Shown here: one piece after another, positions 44,849-56,200 of the stretch
Layout of the letters: each line of letters starts with the position of its first letter
Position numbering within the stretch: the stretch's first letter is position 1
Assembly: GCA_963796155.1 (NCBI GenBank)
Contig: CAWCKT010000005.1
Coordinates: forward strand, 1 to 64,000
DNA from: AP-15 sp963796155
GTDB taxonomy: Bacteria > Pseudomonadota > Alphaproteobacteria > ATCC43930 > CGMCC-115725
Direction of reading: 5' to 3'
Length of the DNA stretch: 64,000 bases
Program-made: the position numbers and the translations under genes
The notes under the pieces: model-generated
What the model was told of the DNA's origin: nothing
The model's database searches: none
Seen by the model: the letters and a program-made list of their open reading frames with translations, nothing else

Positions 44849-47028
44849 CCCCCGGCAGAGCGCAGCCGCCCCTCCTCGATCAAGGCCGCGATCCGCCGCA
44901 AATCGGCGCCGCCGACAATCTCCTCGAGTGCGTGGGACAGGCGGCGGCGCCAGTTCGGGTGCGCATCCGTTGTGCCGGGAAGGTTCGCCTGCTCGCTCTC
45001 GGCGATCACATCTTCGATCTGAACCAGCATCAGACGAGCGCGCGAGCGCGCAAGATAGGTCAGGATCGCATCGCCGAGCTCGACGGAATAAGAAGGCTCA
45101 CCGCTCTCAGAGAGAAACTGGCCAACGTTATCCGGTGCGATCAGCCCCTCGCTGACGAGCGCGTCGAGCACCAGCCGGCGGTCGCGGCTGCGCTCCCGCT
45201 CATCCGCCCCGGCCGCATCCGCGTCGGGATAGAGATCAAGACGCCGGCGCCAGTCAATGTCGCGGCCGAGCCAGAATCCTTTGAGTGTCGCAATGTCGTG
45301 CGTCGCGGCCGAAGCCGCGGCGAGCGGCGGGTACCCGCCAGGTGGCACGAAGCTGCCATCTCGCGTGCGCTCGAAAACGAGCACGCGGTAGGAGAGCACA
45401 TTGGCCGACCGCATCGTCTCACGGAAGCCGGCTGGCACCGTCCCGAGATCTTCGCCGATCACGGCACACCCCTGTCGATGGCTTTCGAGGGCGACGAGTC
45501 GCAGCAGATCGACGAACGGATAAGATACATAAGCGCCGGCCCTTGCTGCCATTCCCGATGGGATCCAATAGAGCCGATTGAGCGCCATGACGTGGTCGAT
45601 CCGTAGGAGCCCGGCATGACGCATATTGGCGCGCAACGATGCGATGAGCGGCGCGAAACCCTGCCGCCGCAGGACGAGCGGGTTGACCGGCGCAAGCCCC
45701 CAATTCTGCCCTGCCCGGTTGAACGCGTCCGGGGGTGCGCCAATGGTTGCTCCAGGCGCCACCAGTTGTTGATCCGCCCACGCCTCGGCGCCATTCGGAT
45801 CGGCGCCGACTGCGAGGTCACGGTAAAGCCCAAGCGACAATCCGGCCTTGCGGCCGGCCGCTGCCGCGGCGGCGAGCTGCCGGTCGGCCTCCCACTGCAG
45901 GAACTGGAAGAATTCGACACGGTCGCGATGTGCGGCGGCGAATTCAGCGACTTCGGATGAGCGTGGGTTGCGCATCGCCGCGGGCCAGCTTCGCCACGAG
46001 AGTCCCCTAGCTTTACGGCTGTGATGTTCGTGGAGCGCCTCGAAGACCGCAAAATCGGTGAGCGATTGTCCGCCGCCTCGCTGAAAATCACAGAACGCCT
46101 CGCCGAAGCAACCCCTCGCGGTGCCGTCAGCGCCCAATTCGCACGCTCTGAAACGGCGGAAGAGCGCCTCCAGCACGGGCCGCTTGCAGGCGGCGACCGC
46201 GCCGTAATCGATCAGTCGGGCCGAGCGCGCGGCGGCGCGGGCCGCCGCGAATGATTGCCCCCCGATCAGCGCGCGCACGGCGTCATCCTCGGCAAAACCG
46301 GGCACAGCGGTCACGTCGATATAGAGATAGTCGAGCCACATCCGGCTGGAAGGCGAATAGGGACTGACATGCAGCGGCTCGGCGGCGAACAGCGCGTGAA
46401 GCGGGTTGATGCCGAGGGTTGCCGCAGCGCACGATCCGGCCGCCTGGGCGAGCATCGCGAGGTCCGTGAAGTCACCCATTCCCCAATCAATCGCGCTGCG
46501 CTGACCGTAGAGTTGGCAGGTCAGCCCCCAGCTGTGCGTGCGCGGCCCGAGCCCCGCCGGGAGGTAGCAGCGAGGTGGAGCAACGACAAGGGCGAGCCGC
46601 GCGGTTACACCCCCGGCATCGAGATCGAGGTGATGATAGCCGAGCGGCAGCCCTGCCGGCAGCGGCATAGCGAACCCCTCGTTCTTTCCGCCCGAGGGCG
46701 CCGCCAGCCGACCCGAGCGCTCCTCCCCGTCTTCGAGGCGGCACACCCAGAAAATTTCCCGGCAGCCAGCGGGGAGGCGCAGCACAAGTGCGGGACGCGC
46801 CACCTCGGCACCAACGAGATGCACCGGCCTCAGTCCCAGTGGCGCGTGCCGCTCCTGCTCTTCCAGCTCGCGGCGGGCGAGCAGAGGATCGGGCGGCAGA
46901 CCAAAGGCGCCGATCAGCGCCAGCAGCGTCTCGTCGGATACCTCATGGCGTTGGCCGAGCGCATCGGTATAACGCGCCTCGATGCCGACGAGCGCGGCGA
47001 GATGAATGATCGCTGCGCGATCGTTCAT
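44845..47028 (-). CDS. malQ: 4-alpha-glucanotransferase (amylomaltase)
   Basis: This 727-residue GH77 enzyme shuffles maltosyl and longer units between alpha-1,4 glucans and releases glucose. Catalytic features are the nucleophile Asp in LLRIDHVMALNRLYWIP, the acid Glu in AVIGEDLGTVP and Asp in ATHDIATLKGFW. The long N-terminal extension (about 150 residues) is typical of the E. coli-type MalQ. It starts one base after the treZ stop. In this operon it can recycle short maltodextrins left by TreY/TreZ and GlgX into chains long enough to be used again. Confidence 0.95.
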   Translation of the reverse strand: MNDRAAIIHLAALVGIEARYTDALGQRHEVSDETLLALIGAFGLPPDPLLARRELEEQERHAPLGLRPVHLVGAEVARPALVLRLPAGCREIFWVCRLEDGEERSGRLAAPSGGKNEGFAMPLPAGLPLGYHHLDLDAGGVTARLALVVAPPRCYLPAGLGPRTHSWGLTCQLYGQRSAIDWGMGDFTDLAMLAQAAGSCAAATLGINPLHALFAAEPLHVSPYSPSSRMWLDYLYIDVTAVPGFAEDDAVRALIGGQSFAAARAAARSARLIDYGAVAACKRPVLEALFRRFRACELGADGTARGCFGEAFCDFQRGGGQSLTDFAVFEALHEHHSRKARGLSWRSWPAAMRNPRSSEVAEFAAAHRDRVEFFQFLQWEADRQLAAAAAAGRKAGLSLGLYRDLAVGADPNGAEAWADQQLVAPGATIGAPPDAFNRAGQNWGLAPVNPLVLRRQGFAPLIASLRANMRHAGLLRIDHVMALNRLYWIPSGMAARAGAYVSYPFVDLLRLVALESHRQGCAVIGEDLGTVPAGFRETMRSANVLSYRVLVFERTRDGSFVPPGGYPPLAAASAATHDIATLKGFWLGRDIDWRRRLDLYPDADAAGADERERSRDRRLVLDALVSEGLIAPDNVGQFLSESGEPSYSVELGDAILTYLARSRARLMLVQIEDVIAESEQANLPGTTDAHPNWRRRLSHALEEIVGGADLRRIAALIEEGRLRSAGG

Positions 47029-47029
47029 G

Positions 47030-48850
47030 TCACCGCGTAGCTGGCGGCAATAGAACGAAGGTTGCGCTGAGCGGCGAGCCTGGCAGCGCTCCGGTTTCGG
47101 CGGATGAATAGAGCATCCGTCCGTCGGCCATCGGCAGGACGGGCACCCGTTCGGCAGCGAAATTGGCGATCAGCAACAGCCGCGAACGGTCGCCAAGCTG
47201 CCACTCCACCATCACGGCCTTTGGCCCCAGCGCCCGAAAGCTGCCGCCGAAGGGCGGGATACCGGCGAGGCGAGGAACGATCTCGCGCGCCCGGACGGCG
47301 AGCAGCCGTCGGTATCGCCCCAGCCAGCGCGCATGACTTTCTTGATCCACCTCTGCCCAATCTAGCCGCGACATCGCGAATGTCGAAAATGCGGTCGGGT
47401 CCGGGATCCGTTCGCGCGCGGCCTCGTCCCGGAACTCTGGGAAATGGGCGAATTCGCGCCGCCGTCCCGCGCGCACCGCATCGGCGAGACCCGGCTCGAA
47501 ATCGCAGAAAAATGAGAAAGGCCCGAGGGTCGCCCACTCTTCCCCCATGAACAGCAGCGGGATCTGGGGCGACAGCAGCACGATGGCAATGCCGGCGTGC
47601 AGAGCGGGTTCGGAGGCATAATTGGACAGCCGCGTGCCGAACGGGCGGTTTCCGACTTGATCATGGTTTTGCATAAAGGCGACAAACGCCGTAGCGGGTA
47701 ATTCGGCCGATGGTTCGCCGCGCGGCTTTCCGCCGCGAAACGCCGAGGGTGCCCCTTGATAGGCAAAACCTTCGGCGAGCGCGCAGCCGAGATGTTCCTC
47801 TGGCTGCCCCGTATAGTCGCCGTAGTAACCCCAGTCCTCGCCAGTAATCAGGAGATGCAGGACGTGGTGGAGATCGTCGTTCCATTGCGCGGTATAGCGC
47901 ACAGCTCGGCTGCGGAGCCGCGCCAGGCGGCGCGCCTCGTTGCGGTCGTTTTCAAGGACGAGATGAAGTTCGCGCCCGGTGATATGGTGGCGGACCGACT
48001 GAGCGATTTCGTCGATGATGTCGGGCACGCTCTCGTCGACAATGGCGTGGACGGCATCGAGGCGCAACCCGTCGAAGTGGAACTCCTCGAGCCAGTAGAG
48101 GGCGTTGTGTACGAAGAAATCGCGCACCGGCCGAGCGTGCCGAGACGAGAAATCGAGCGCAGCGCCCCACGGAGTACGGTGGCGCTCGGTAAAGAACTCA
48201 GGCGCGATAGAGGGCAGGTAGTTACCTTCCGGACCGAAGTGATTGTAGACGACATCGAGGAAAATGGCGAGCCCGCGGGCATGGCAGGCCTCGACGAGCC
48301 GCTTCAATTCTTCCGGCCGGCCGTACTGCGAAGCGGGAGCGTAGGGAAAGACGCCGTCATATCCCCAATTTCGGCCGCCCGGGAACTCGGCAACCGGCAT
48401 CAGCTCGACGGCAGTCGCGCCGAGCTCCCGGATGTGGTCGAGGTGACGGATCGCTCCGGTGAAGTCGCCGGTCTCGGAAAAGGTACCGATATGGAGCTCG
48501 TAGAAGACGATTTCTTCCCATCGGCGGCCGCGCCAGCCGATGTCGCCCCAGACATGCTCCGTGGGATCGACGACCTCGCTCGGACCGTGAACGCCTTCGG
48601 GCTGGTAACGTGAAGCCGGGTCGGGAACGGCCCTCCCATCGACCACATAACAGTAACGCGTGCCGGGCCCCGCATTAGCGGTCGTCAGCGAGAACCAACC
48701 ACCCGGCTCACAGTGCATCGGGATCGCAAGCGGGACAGCTTCCTCGATCTGCAATGATACGGCGCTGGCGCTCGGCGCCCAGAGGCGGAACCGAACTTCC
48801 TCGGCTGTCGGTTGGGCGCCAAAGGGAAGCTCATGATGGCGCCGCATCAT
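47030..48850 (-). CDS. treZ: Malto-oligosyltrehalose trehalohydrolase
   Basis: This GH13 enzyme of about 606 residues hydrolyses the alpha-1,4 bond next to the trehalosyl end, releasing trehalose. It has an N-terminal CBM48-like domain (FRLWAPSASAVSLQI), the nucleophile Asp in DGLRLDAVHAIVDES, Glu in LVLENDRNEARRL and Asp in FMQNHDQVGNRPFG. The start is uncertain among ATG 48847/48850 and GTG 48868; GGGGGAGG lies right before the ATG pair. All options overlap the glgX end by about 20-40 bases. Confidence 0.95.
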   Translation of the reverse strand: MMRRHHELPFGAQPTAEEVRFRLWAPSASAVSLQIEEAVPLAIPMHCEPGGWFSLTTANAGPGTRYCYVVDGRAVPDPASRYQPEGVHGPSEVVDPTEHVWGDIGWRGRRWEEIVFYELHIGTFSETGDFTGAIRHLDHIRELGATAVELMPVAEFPGGRNWGYDGVFPYAPASQYGRPEELKRLVEACHARGLAIFLDVVYNHFGPEGNYLPSIAPEFFTERHRTPWGAALDFSSRHARPVRDFFVHNALYWLEEFHFDGLRLDAVHAIVDESVPDIIDEIAQSVRHHITGRELHLVLENDRNEARRLARLRSRAVRYTAQWNDDLHHVLHLLITGEDWGYYGDYTGQPEEHLGCALAEGFAYQGAPSAFRGGKPRGEPSAELPATAFVAFMQNHDQVGNRPFGTRLSNYASEPALHAGIAIVLLSPQIPLLFMGEEWATLGPFSFFCDFEPGLADAVRAGRRREFAHFPEFRDEAARERIPDPTAFSTFAMSRLDWAEVDQESHARWLGRYRRLLAVRAREIVPRLAGIPPFGGSFRALGPKAVMVEWQLGDRSRLLLIANFAAERVPVLPMADGRMLYSSAETGALPGSPLSATFVLLPPATR

Positions 48851-51065
48851 CCTCCCCCGGCTCGGCACCTCCGCCCGCCCCGAACCCCATCGGTTCCTCG
48901 CTGGCCGCGAGCGCCTCTCTTTGCGTCAGCTCCAATCGGGGCGCACGATTTATGAAGAGCGCAAACGAACGGGCCTGCAGTCGATAAACTTCTCCTGGTA
49001 CATAGAGCCTGTCGCCGGCGACACGGCCCGTCGGCTGTGACGTGTCGACGAGCGGTTCCCAGCACAGTGGCGCAGCGAGCAACGGGATGTGGAAATCGAT
49101 ATCTTCGTGATATGCATTGATCATCACAAAGAAGCTCTCATCGATGTCGCGCTGACCGCCCGGCGTAAAGAACTCGCCCGCCGCCCCGCTCAAAACGTAA
49201 CCGAGCGACAATGCGACCGGATTGTTCCAATCCTCCGGGGTCGCCTCTTTACCCGACGGGGTGACCCAAGTGATGTCTTTGACCCCGGCCTCGGAGAGGA
49301 CCTCTCCGCGCAGAAATCGTGGTCGCGAGAAGACGCGGTGGTCGCGCCGGAGGTGGATCAGATAGCGGACGAAACCGCGGAGATCCTCGTCCTCGGGTCT
49401 GATATGTTCCCAATCGAACCACGAGATCTCGTTGTCCTGACAATAGGCGTTGTTGTTGCCGCGCTGTGTCCGTCCGATCTCGTCGCCGGCGAGCAGCATT
49501 GGCACACCCAGCGACAAGAGGAGTGTGGCGAGCAGATTACGCTTCTGGCGGTCGCGCAGGGCGAGGATGTTGGGATCGGTGGTTGGTCCCTCGACCCCGT
49601 AGTTCCAGCCGAGGTCGGCGTCGCTTCCGTCGTGATTGTCCTCCCCATTGGCCTCGTTGTGTTTCGTGTTATAGCTGACCAGGTCTTGTAGTGTCACACC
49701 GTCATGTACAGTAATAAAATTGATGCTCGCCCAGGGACGCCGACCGCGGTAGCCGAAGATGTCGGATGAGCCTGCCACCCGCGACGCCAGGTTCGCGACT
49801 AGACCCTCGTCGCCTTTCCAAAAACGCCGGACCGTGTCGCGGTATTGCCCATTCCACTCGGCCCAACCTGGGGGAAAATTGCCGAGCTGGTAGCCGTAAG
49901 GACCGAGATCCCAAGGCTCGGCAATCAACTTCAGTCCAGCCATCACCGGATCCTGGCGGATCGTGTCGAAGAACGCGCTGCCCTGATCGTAATCGCCATT
50001 CTCCCTGGCGAGCGCTGTACACAGATCGAAACGGAACCCGTCGACGTGCATCTCCACCGCCCAATAGCGCAGCGATTCCATAACCAGCTGCAGAACTCGC
50101 GGATGATCGAGGTTCAGTGTATTGCCGGTGCCGGTGGCGTCCTGATAATAGCGCCGGTCAGTGTCCAATCGATAGTATGAGGCATTGTCGATACCACGGA
50201 ACGACAGGGTTGGGCCGAGTTGATTTCCTTCGCCGCTATGATTGTAAACGACGTCCAGGATAACTTCGATCCCGGCATCGTGCAGCCTTTTGACCATTGT
50301 CTTGAAGCCGGCGATCGAATTCGTTGCCAAGAAGCGCGGGTCGGGCGCAAAATAGGCGATCGAGTTGTAACCCCAATAGTTGGCGAGGCCGCGCTCGGTC
50401 AGATGGCGGTCGTCGACTGAGGCGTGGATCGGCAAGAGCTCAACCGCGGTCACCCCGAGCTCGACCAGATAGTCGATCATGGCTGGTGAAGCGAGACCGG
50501 CAACCGTGCCGCGATGCATCGGATCGACATCGGGATGCTTGATGGTGATCCCGCGCACATGCAGCTCGAGGATGATCGTCTCTTCCCAGGGAATCTGCGG
50601 ACGGCGATCTTCGCCCCAGGTGAAGGCGGGTTCGACGACCCGACATTTCGGGATCTGGCGCGCATTGTCGCGCCGGTCGAACGACAGATCGGCGCGCTGA
50701 CTGCCGACGCGATAGCCAAAAAGGGCGTCGCTCCACCGCAGCCTGCCGTGCAGCGACCTGGCGTATGGATCGATCAGCAGTTTGTTGGAATTGAAGCGGT
50801 GCCCGTTCGAGGGATCGTATGGTCCGTAAACGCGGTAGCCATAAAGCAGGTTAGGACGGGCATCCGGCAAGTAAGCGTGCCAGATCTCGTCGGTATATTC
50901 CGAAAGCTGGATTCGCACTTCTTCGTGGTTGCCCGAGCGATCGAACAGGCACAGCTCGACCTTTTCGGCGTGCGCCGAAAAGAGCGCGAAATTGACACCC
51001 TCGCCGTCCCACGTCGCCCCCAGCGGATAGGGACGACCCGGCCACACCTTGGTCGGCACAGCCAT
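48831..51065 (-). CDS. glgX: Glycogen debranching enzyme, isoamylase type
   Basis: This is a 744-residue GH13 isoamylase-type debranching enzyme that cuts alpha-1,6 branch points. It has an N-terminal CBM48 domain (GVNFALFSAHAEKVELCLFD), the nucleophile Asp in VDGFRFDLCTALAREN, Glu in LIAEPWDLGPYGY and Asp in VTVHDGVTLQDLVSYN. The ATG at 51065 lies 5 bp after the glgB stop. The extra C-terminal 20-30 residues are acidic and Gly-rich. It supplies linear chains to TreY and is the intact debranching enzyme in the window, whereas the GDE-family gene at 21-23 kb is frameshifted. Confidence 0.95.
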   Translation of the reverse strand: MAVPTKVWPGRPYPLGATWDGEGVNFALFSAHAEKVELCLFDRSGNHEEVRIQLSEYTDEIWHAYLPDARPNLLYGYRVYGPYDPSNGHRFNSNKLLIDPYARSLHGRLRWSDALFGYRVGSQRADLSFDRRDNARQIPKCRVVEPAFTWGEDRRPQIPWEETIILELHVRGITIKHPDVDPMHRGTVAGLASPAMIDYLVELGVTAVELLPIHASVDDRHLTERGLANYWGYNSIAYFAPDPRFLATNSIAGFKTMVKRLHDAGIEVILDVVYNHSGEGNQLGPTLSFRGIDNASYYRLDTDRRYYQDATGTGNTLNLDHPRVLQLVMESLRYWAVEMHVDGFRFDLCTALARENGDYDQGSAFFDTIRQDPVMAGLKLIAEPWDLGPYGYQLGNFPPGWAEWNGQYRDTVRRFWKGDEGLVANLASRVAGSSDIFGYRGRRPWASINFITVHDGVTLQDLVSYNTKHNEANGEDNHDGSDADLGWNYGVEGPTTDPNILALRDRQKRNLLATLLLSLGVPMLLAGDEIGRTQRGNNNAYCQDNEISWFDWEHIRPEDEDLRGFVRYLIHLRRDHRVFSRPRFLRGEVLSEAGVKDITWVTPSGKEATPEDWNNPVALSLGYVLSGAAGEFFTPGGQRDIDESFFVMINAYHEDIDFHIPLLAAPLCWEPLVDTSQPTGRVAGDRLYVPGEVYRLQARSFALFINRAPRLELTQREALAASEEPMGFGAGGGAEPGEDDAAPS

Positions 51066-51070
51066 TGCGC

Positions 51071-53263
51071 CTAATCCGCGGTGAAGATTAGAACGCCGAG
51101 CGGCGGGAGCCTCAGACGGACCGAGTGGTGCTGGCCATGCATCGGATGAGGTTCGGCATGGACCTCTCCGGCATTACCGACCCCGCTGCCGCCATATTCC
51201 ATTGCGTCTGTGTTGATGCGCTCGCGGTAACGCCCCGGCCGTGGAACCCCGATCCGGTAGTCTTCGCGCGGCACCGGTGTGAAGTTGCAGACGACCAAAG
51301 CCAGCTCGTGTGGGTCGCGGCCGCGCCGGAGATATGAAATGATGCTTTCAGCCGCGTTCGCCACGTCGATCCAGCGAAAGCCGTCGGGATCGCAGTCGAG
51401 CCGGTAAAGTGCGGGTGTATTGCGGTAGAGAAAATTGAGGTCATGCACCAGTCGCCTCACCCCTTCGTGCGCGGGATCGCCGAGAAGCTGCCAGTCGAGC
51501 CCGATGTCGTGGTTCCATTCGCGCTCCTGCGCGAACTCCGCACCCATGAACAGAAGCTTTTTGCCAGGTTGGGTCCACATATAACCCAGATAGGCGCGCA
51601 GATTGGCGAAGTGCTGCCAGCGGTCACCCGCCATCTTGCCGATCAGCGAACCCTTGCCGTGCACCATTTCGTCGTGACTGAGCGGCAAGATGAAGTTCTC
51701 GTGATAGGCATAAAGAAGCCCAAAGGTCAGGTCGTTGTGATGGTACTTTCGATGGATCGGGTCCATCGACATATAACGTAAGGTGTCGTTCATCCACCCC
51801 ATGTTCCATTTGAAGCCAAAACCGAGGCCGCCGACATAAACCGGGCGCGATACCATCGGCCAGGCAGTCAACTCTTCGGCTGCCGAGGTGGCGCCACTCC
51901 CCTCTCCGAAGACCAGCTCGTTAAACCGGCGCAGAAACGCGATCGCCTCGAGATTCTCGCGGCCCCCGAAGCTATTTGGAATCCATTGGCCGTCGCGGCG
52001 GCTGTAATCGAGATACAGCATCGAGGCGACTGCATCGACCCGGATCCCGTCGATATGGAATTCGCGCAGCCAGTAGAGCGCGCTCGACAGCAGGAAGTTC
52101 GCGACCTCCCGACGTCCATAGTTATAAATGAACGTGTTCCAATCGGGATGAATGCCCTGACGCGGGTCGGCATGCTCGTAGAGCGCCGTACCGTCGAAGC
52201 GTCCCAACCCGTGTGGATCGTTGGGGAAGTGTCCGGGCACCCAGTCGAGCAGCAAGCCGAGGTCTGCGGCGTGGCAGGCTTCGACGAAAGCGCGGAAATC
52301 ATCCGGCGCGCCGTACCGGCTGGTCGGTGCAAATAGCGAGATCGGCTGGTATCCCCAGGAACCGTCGAACGGGTACTCGGTAACTGGCATGGCCTCGATA
52401 TGAGTAAAGCCCAGATCGCGCACATAGGGGACGAGCTGATCCGCCAGTTCGCGATAGGTCAGATACCGTCCGCCCTCGGCGAGGTTGCGGCGCCACGAGC
52501 CGAGATGGACTTCGTAGATCGCGATCGGCAACTCGCGATCATTGTGGCGCCAGCGCTCGGCCATCCATACGCCGTCGTGCCAGACATGCCGTGACGGGTC
52601 AGCGACGACCGATGCGGTGCCCGGCGGCCTTTCCGACCGCTCCGCGTGCGGGTCCGCCTTTAGCGGCAGCAGCCGGCCGTCGGCCCCGAGGATCTCGTAC
52701 TTGTAGAGGCGGCCGGGCCGCAGGCCGGGTACGAACAGTTCCCAGAACCCGCTCGCTTCGCGGCGCCGCATCGGCATCCGCCGCCCGTCCCAATCGTTGA
52801 AGTCGCCGACGACGCTGACCCGGCGCGCATTCGGCGCCCACACTGCGAAGGCGACTCCCTCGCTACCCTGATGGATGACCGGATGTGCGCCGAGCTTCTG
52901 ATAGCTCGCCAGATGATTGCCCTCGACGAGCAGGTAGATGTCGAGCTCGCCGAGAACGGGGGAGAAACGGTAGACGTCGTCGAATTCATTGTGAATGCCG
53001 CCGCTCGATACGCGAAGCCGATAGCGGAACGGCTCGTGTCGGTCGGCAGCGGTCGCGACAAAGAGGCCGTCGCGGTGGATTCGGGCACCCTCGGCTACGA
53101 TGTTGCCGGTCGCAGAATCGACAACCGCCATTTCCTGCGCCGCCGGCAGCATCGCTCGTACGCAAATCCCGGTGGCGGTCCGATGCATGCCGAGGAAGGA
53201 GAAAGGATCGTCGTGACGGGCCTCGACGATCGCTGCGACTTGCGGGTCAACCTGGGACGGCAC
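51071..53263 (-). CDS. glgB: 1,4-alpha-glucan branching enzyme
   Basis: This 730-residue branching enzyme creates alpha-1,6 branches. It has an N-terminal domain (DPFSFLGMHRTATGICVR), a CBM48 (VAFAVWAPNARRVSVVGDF), the nucleophile Asp in GIRVDAVASMLYLDYSR, Glu in AAEELTAWPMVSRPV and Asp in LPLSHDEMVHGKGSL. I chose GTG at 53263: AAAGGA sits nine bases upstream and the resulting length matches GlgB. Longer in-frame starts lie inside the upstream coding region. This start overlaps the treS/maltokinase end by 17 bp. It branches the linear chains built by GlgE. Confidence 0.96.
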   Translation of the reverse strand: MPSQVDPQVAAIVEARHDDPFSFLGMHRTATGICVRAMLPAAQEMAVVDSATGNIVAEGARIHRDGLFVATAADRHEPFRYRLRVSSGGIHNEFDDVYRFSPVLGELDIYLLVEGNHLASYQKLGAHPVIHQGSEGVAFAVWAPNARRVSVVGDFNDWDGRRMPMRRREASGFWELFVPGLRPGRLYKYEILGADGRLLPLKADPHAERSERPPGTASVVADPSRHVWHDGVWMAERWRHNDRELPIAIYEVHLGSWRRNLAEGGRYLTYRELADQLVPYVRDLGFTHIEAMPVTEYPFDGSWGYQPISLFAPTSRYGAPDDFRAFVEACHAADLGLLLDWVPGHFPNDPHGLGRFDGTALYEHADPRQGIHPDWNTFIYNYGRREVANFLLSSALYWLREFHIDGIRVDAVASMLYLDYSRRDGQWIPNSFGGRENLEAIAFLRRFNELVFGEGSGATSAAEELTAWPMVSRPVYVGGLGFGFKWNMGWMNDTLRYMSMDPIHRKYHHNDLTFGLLYAYHENFILPLSHDEMVHGKGSLIGKMAGDRWQHFANLRAYLGYMWTQPGKKLLFMGAEFAQEREWNHDIGLDWQLLGDPAHEGVRRLVHDLNFLYRNTPALYRLDCDPDGFRWIDVANAAESIISYLRRGRDPHELALVVCNFTPVPREDYRIGVPRPGRYRERINTDAMEYGGSGVGNAGEVHAEPHPMHGQHHSVRLRLPPLGVLIFTAD

Positions 53264-56200
53264 GCTCGCGTCCTTTGGTTCTGGCCAAAATACCGAGAAT
53301 GCCCTTGAGCGGGATGTCGACCCAGTCGGGCCGGTTCGCCAACTCGTAGGACACCTCGTAGACAGCCTTTTCGAGCGCAAAGAACGCGGTCATCTCGCGT
53401 GCCAGCTTCTTGCTTGCCGGATAGGCCGCGCAACCGCGCATCGTCTTGCGATAGGCAGCGCGAAAGCCGTCCACCGCCCGCTGTCGCCAGGCTTCGGCCA
53501 GCTGTGTCATTCTCGGCTCCGCCGCGGGCCGCGCCTCGACGAGCTGCCGAACCGCCGCGACGGCCGCGTAATCAAAGGAGCGGATCATTCCCGCGACATC
53601 GCGCAACGGCGAACCCTTGCGCCGACGTGCGGCAAGCGGCCGCGCCGGCTCGCCCTCGAAATCGATAATGAAGAAGTCGTTCTGCACGACGATCACCTGG
53701 CCGAGGTGGAAATCCCCATGAAAGCGGGTCTTTTGCGCACTGACCTCATCGGGGATCAACGTGCAGATCTGGCCGAACAGTTCCTCGCGAAGCGTCAGCA
53801 TGCGGTCGGCAGCCTCTTGGCTCGGTGATGGCAGGCTCGACCGACCTCGCTCCAATTGCGACAGCATTTCGGCGGCGGCACCGGCGAGTTCGTTACGCCA
53901 TTCCGCGATGTCCTCCGGGTTTATCGGCTCGGGCGTAAAATCGGGGTCATCACCAGCATACTCGGCCAGCGCTCGGTGCATCTCGGCGGTGCGGATCCCG
54001 AGCTGGCGCGCCAGCATGAGGAAGAAGACATCGGCATCAGCCAGCTCAGACCGCCCGTCGCCGGTGGACAGCAGCGCATCGTCGAGATATCGGGTCAGGT
54101 AATTCAGTGCTTGCGTCCAACCATCTCCCTGGTTGCGCACGAATGCAAACAACACACCCAGAGCGTGCGTCTGGGCGCCGCTTTCGCTGTCGAGAGCGAG
54201 TTCTATGGTCGCCAGCGGCGGCGGGGTGTTGGCAAACCCCGCGCGCTCGACAAGAAAACTCGACATTTCGATCTCGGGATGCGAGCCGGGTTGAAGCCGC
54301 CGGTAGATCTTCAGCATCCCATAGTCTTCGAAGAACACCGAGCTGTTCGACTGTTCCGTGCCGCTGCGCCGAACCGAAAGGCGTTCCGGAAATGCCACGC
54401 GGTCGAAACTCGGCGTCTTGCGACAGCGGATCTCGCCACCTTCGAGCGGGATCGTCGCTTGGCGGCGGATCGCCTCCATCAGCGCCAGAGCAAACCCGTC
54501 CTGCGAGAGAGCGTCGACGACAGCCCCTTCCCGGCGGAGCTGGCGCAGCTCGGCGAGGGTGACCGGAAGCAGCCCCTGGCGCAGCTCGGTTTCGGCCGGC
54601 GCCCAGATCGCGGCTAGCGGAAGGAAATAGCGCGGTCGACCGCCGCCGGCGAGATGCGCCTCGACCACGTTTGCGAGAAAGGTCTCCTGGGCCGACCCGT
54701 CCTCGGCTGGCCGGACGATCTCGCCACGCGCCAGTACTGTCGCCGCCTTTGTCCGGTCGCCCTTCTCGCCGAACCAGCGCTGACGCGGCAGGAAGGTCGG
54801 AATGAGCTCGTTCTCGAGCTGCGGCAAATTGGGCTGGCGGAAGAGGTCCGACCAGCCGCGCGGCATCACCAGGGTGACGAACTCGGGCGGCGCTACTTGC
54901 AAGTTCGCCGTCTCCTGGGCGGTAACGAGCAGGTCGAACCAGAAGAAACTGTATCCTTGCAAGGTCAGCAGATACGGCAATTCGCCAATCCGCGGAAAGA
55001 CGCTGCGGCCGAGGAGCTCGACCGGTTGGCGACCACGGTATTCCGAGAGATCGAGCTCGACCGCCTGCGGCGAGCGCGACAAATTGGCGACGCAGAGGAT
55101 GACTTCGTCGCCCAAGGCGCGGAGATAGGCGATGACCTTCCGGTTTGACGGATAGAGGAAGCACAAAGTGCCGCGGCCGAAGGCGCGCCGAGAGCGACGG
55201 GCCGCGATCAGCCGCTTGACCCAGTTCAGCAGAGAGGAGGGAGAGCGACTCTGCGCCTCGACATTGACCGCCTCGAACCCGTACACCGAATCCATGATCG
55301 GCGGCAGATACAAACGCGCCGGATCCGCCCGAGAAAACCCCCCGTTGCGATCGAACGACCACTGCATCGGCGTGCGCACGCCGTCGCGATCGCGCAGAAA
55401 GACATTGTCCCCCATCCCGATCTCGTCGCCGTAATAGAAGATCGGCGTGCCCGGCATCGAGATCAAAAGTACGTTGAGCAGCTCGATCTTGCGGCGGTCG
55501 TTCTCCATCAGCGGCGCGAGCCGGCGTCGGATCCCGAGGTTCAGCCGCGCCTGGCGATCGGCGGCATAATGGCTCCACAGGTAGTCCCGCTCGCGATCGG
55601 TCACCATCTCGAGCGTCAGCTCGTCGTGGTTGCGCAGGAACACCGCCCATTGGCACGTGTCCGGGATGTCCGGCGTCTGGCGCATGATGTCGGTGATCGG
55701 GTGCCGATCCTCGGTCGAGACCGCCATGTAGATCCGCGGCATCAGCGGAAAGTGGAATGCCATGTGGCATTCGTCGCCTGCGCCGAAATATTGCAGCACA
55801 TCCTCCGGCCACTGATTGGCCTCGGCGAGCAGCATGCGGTCGGCGTAATGCGTGTCGAGCTCGCGGCGCAGCCGCTTCAAAACCTCGTGAGTTTCGGGCA
55901 AGTTCTCGTTGATCGTCCCCTCGCGCTCGATCAGGTAGGGCACTGCATCGAGGCGCATCCCGTCGACCCCGAGATCGAGCCAGAACCGCATCACGTCGAC
56001 GACCGCGCGGAATACTCTCGGATTGTCGAAGTTGAGATCGGGTTGATGCGAATAAAACCGGTGCCAGTAATAGGCCTGCGCCACCGGATCCCACGACCAG
56101 TTTGATTTCTCCGTGTCGACAAAAATGATGCGCGTTTCCGGAAATTTCTGGTCCGTGTCGCTCCACACGTAGAAGTCGCGGAAATGCGAGCCGGGCTTGG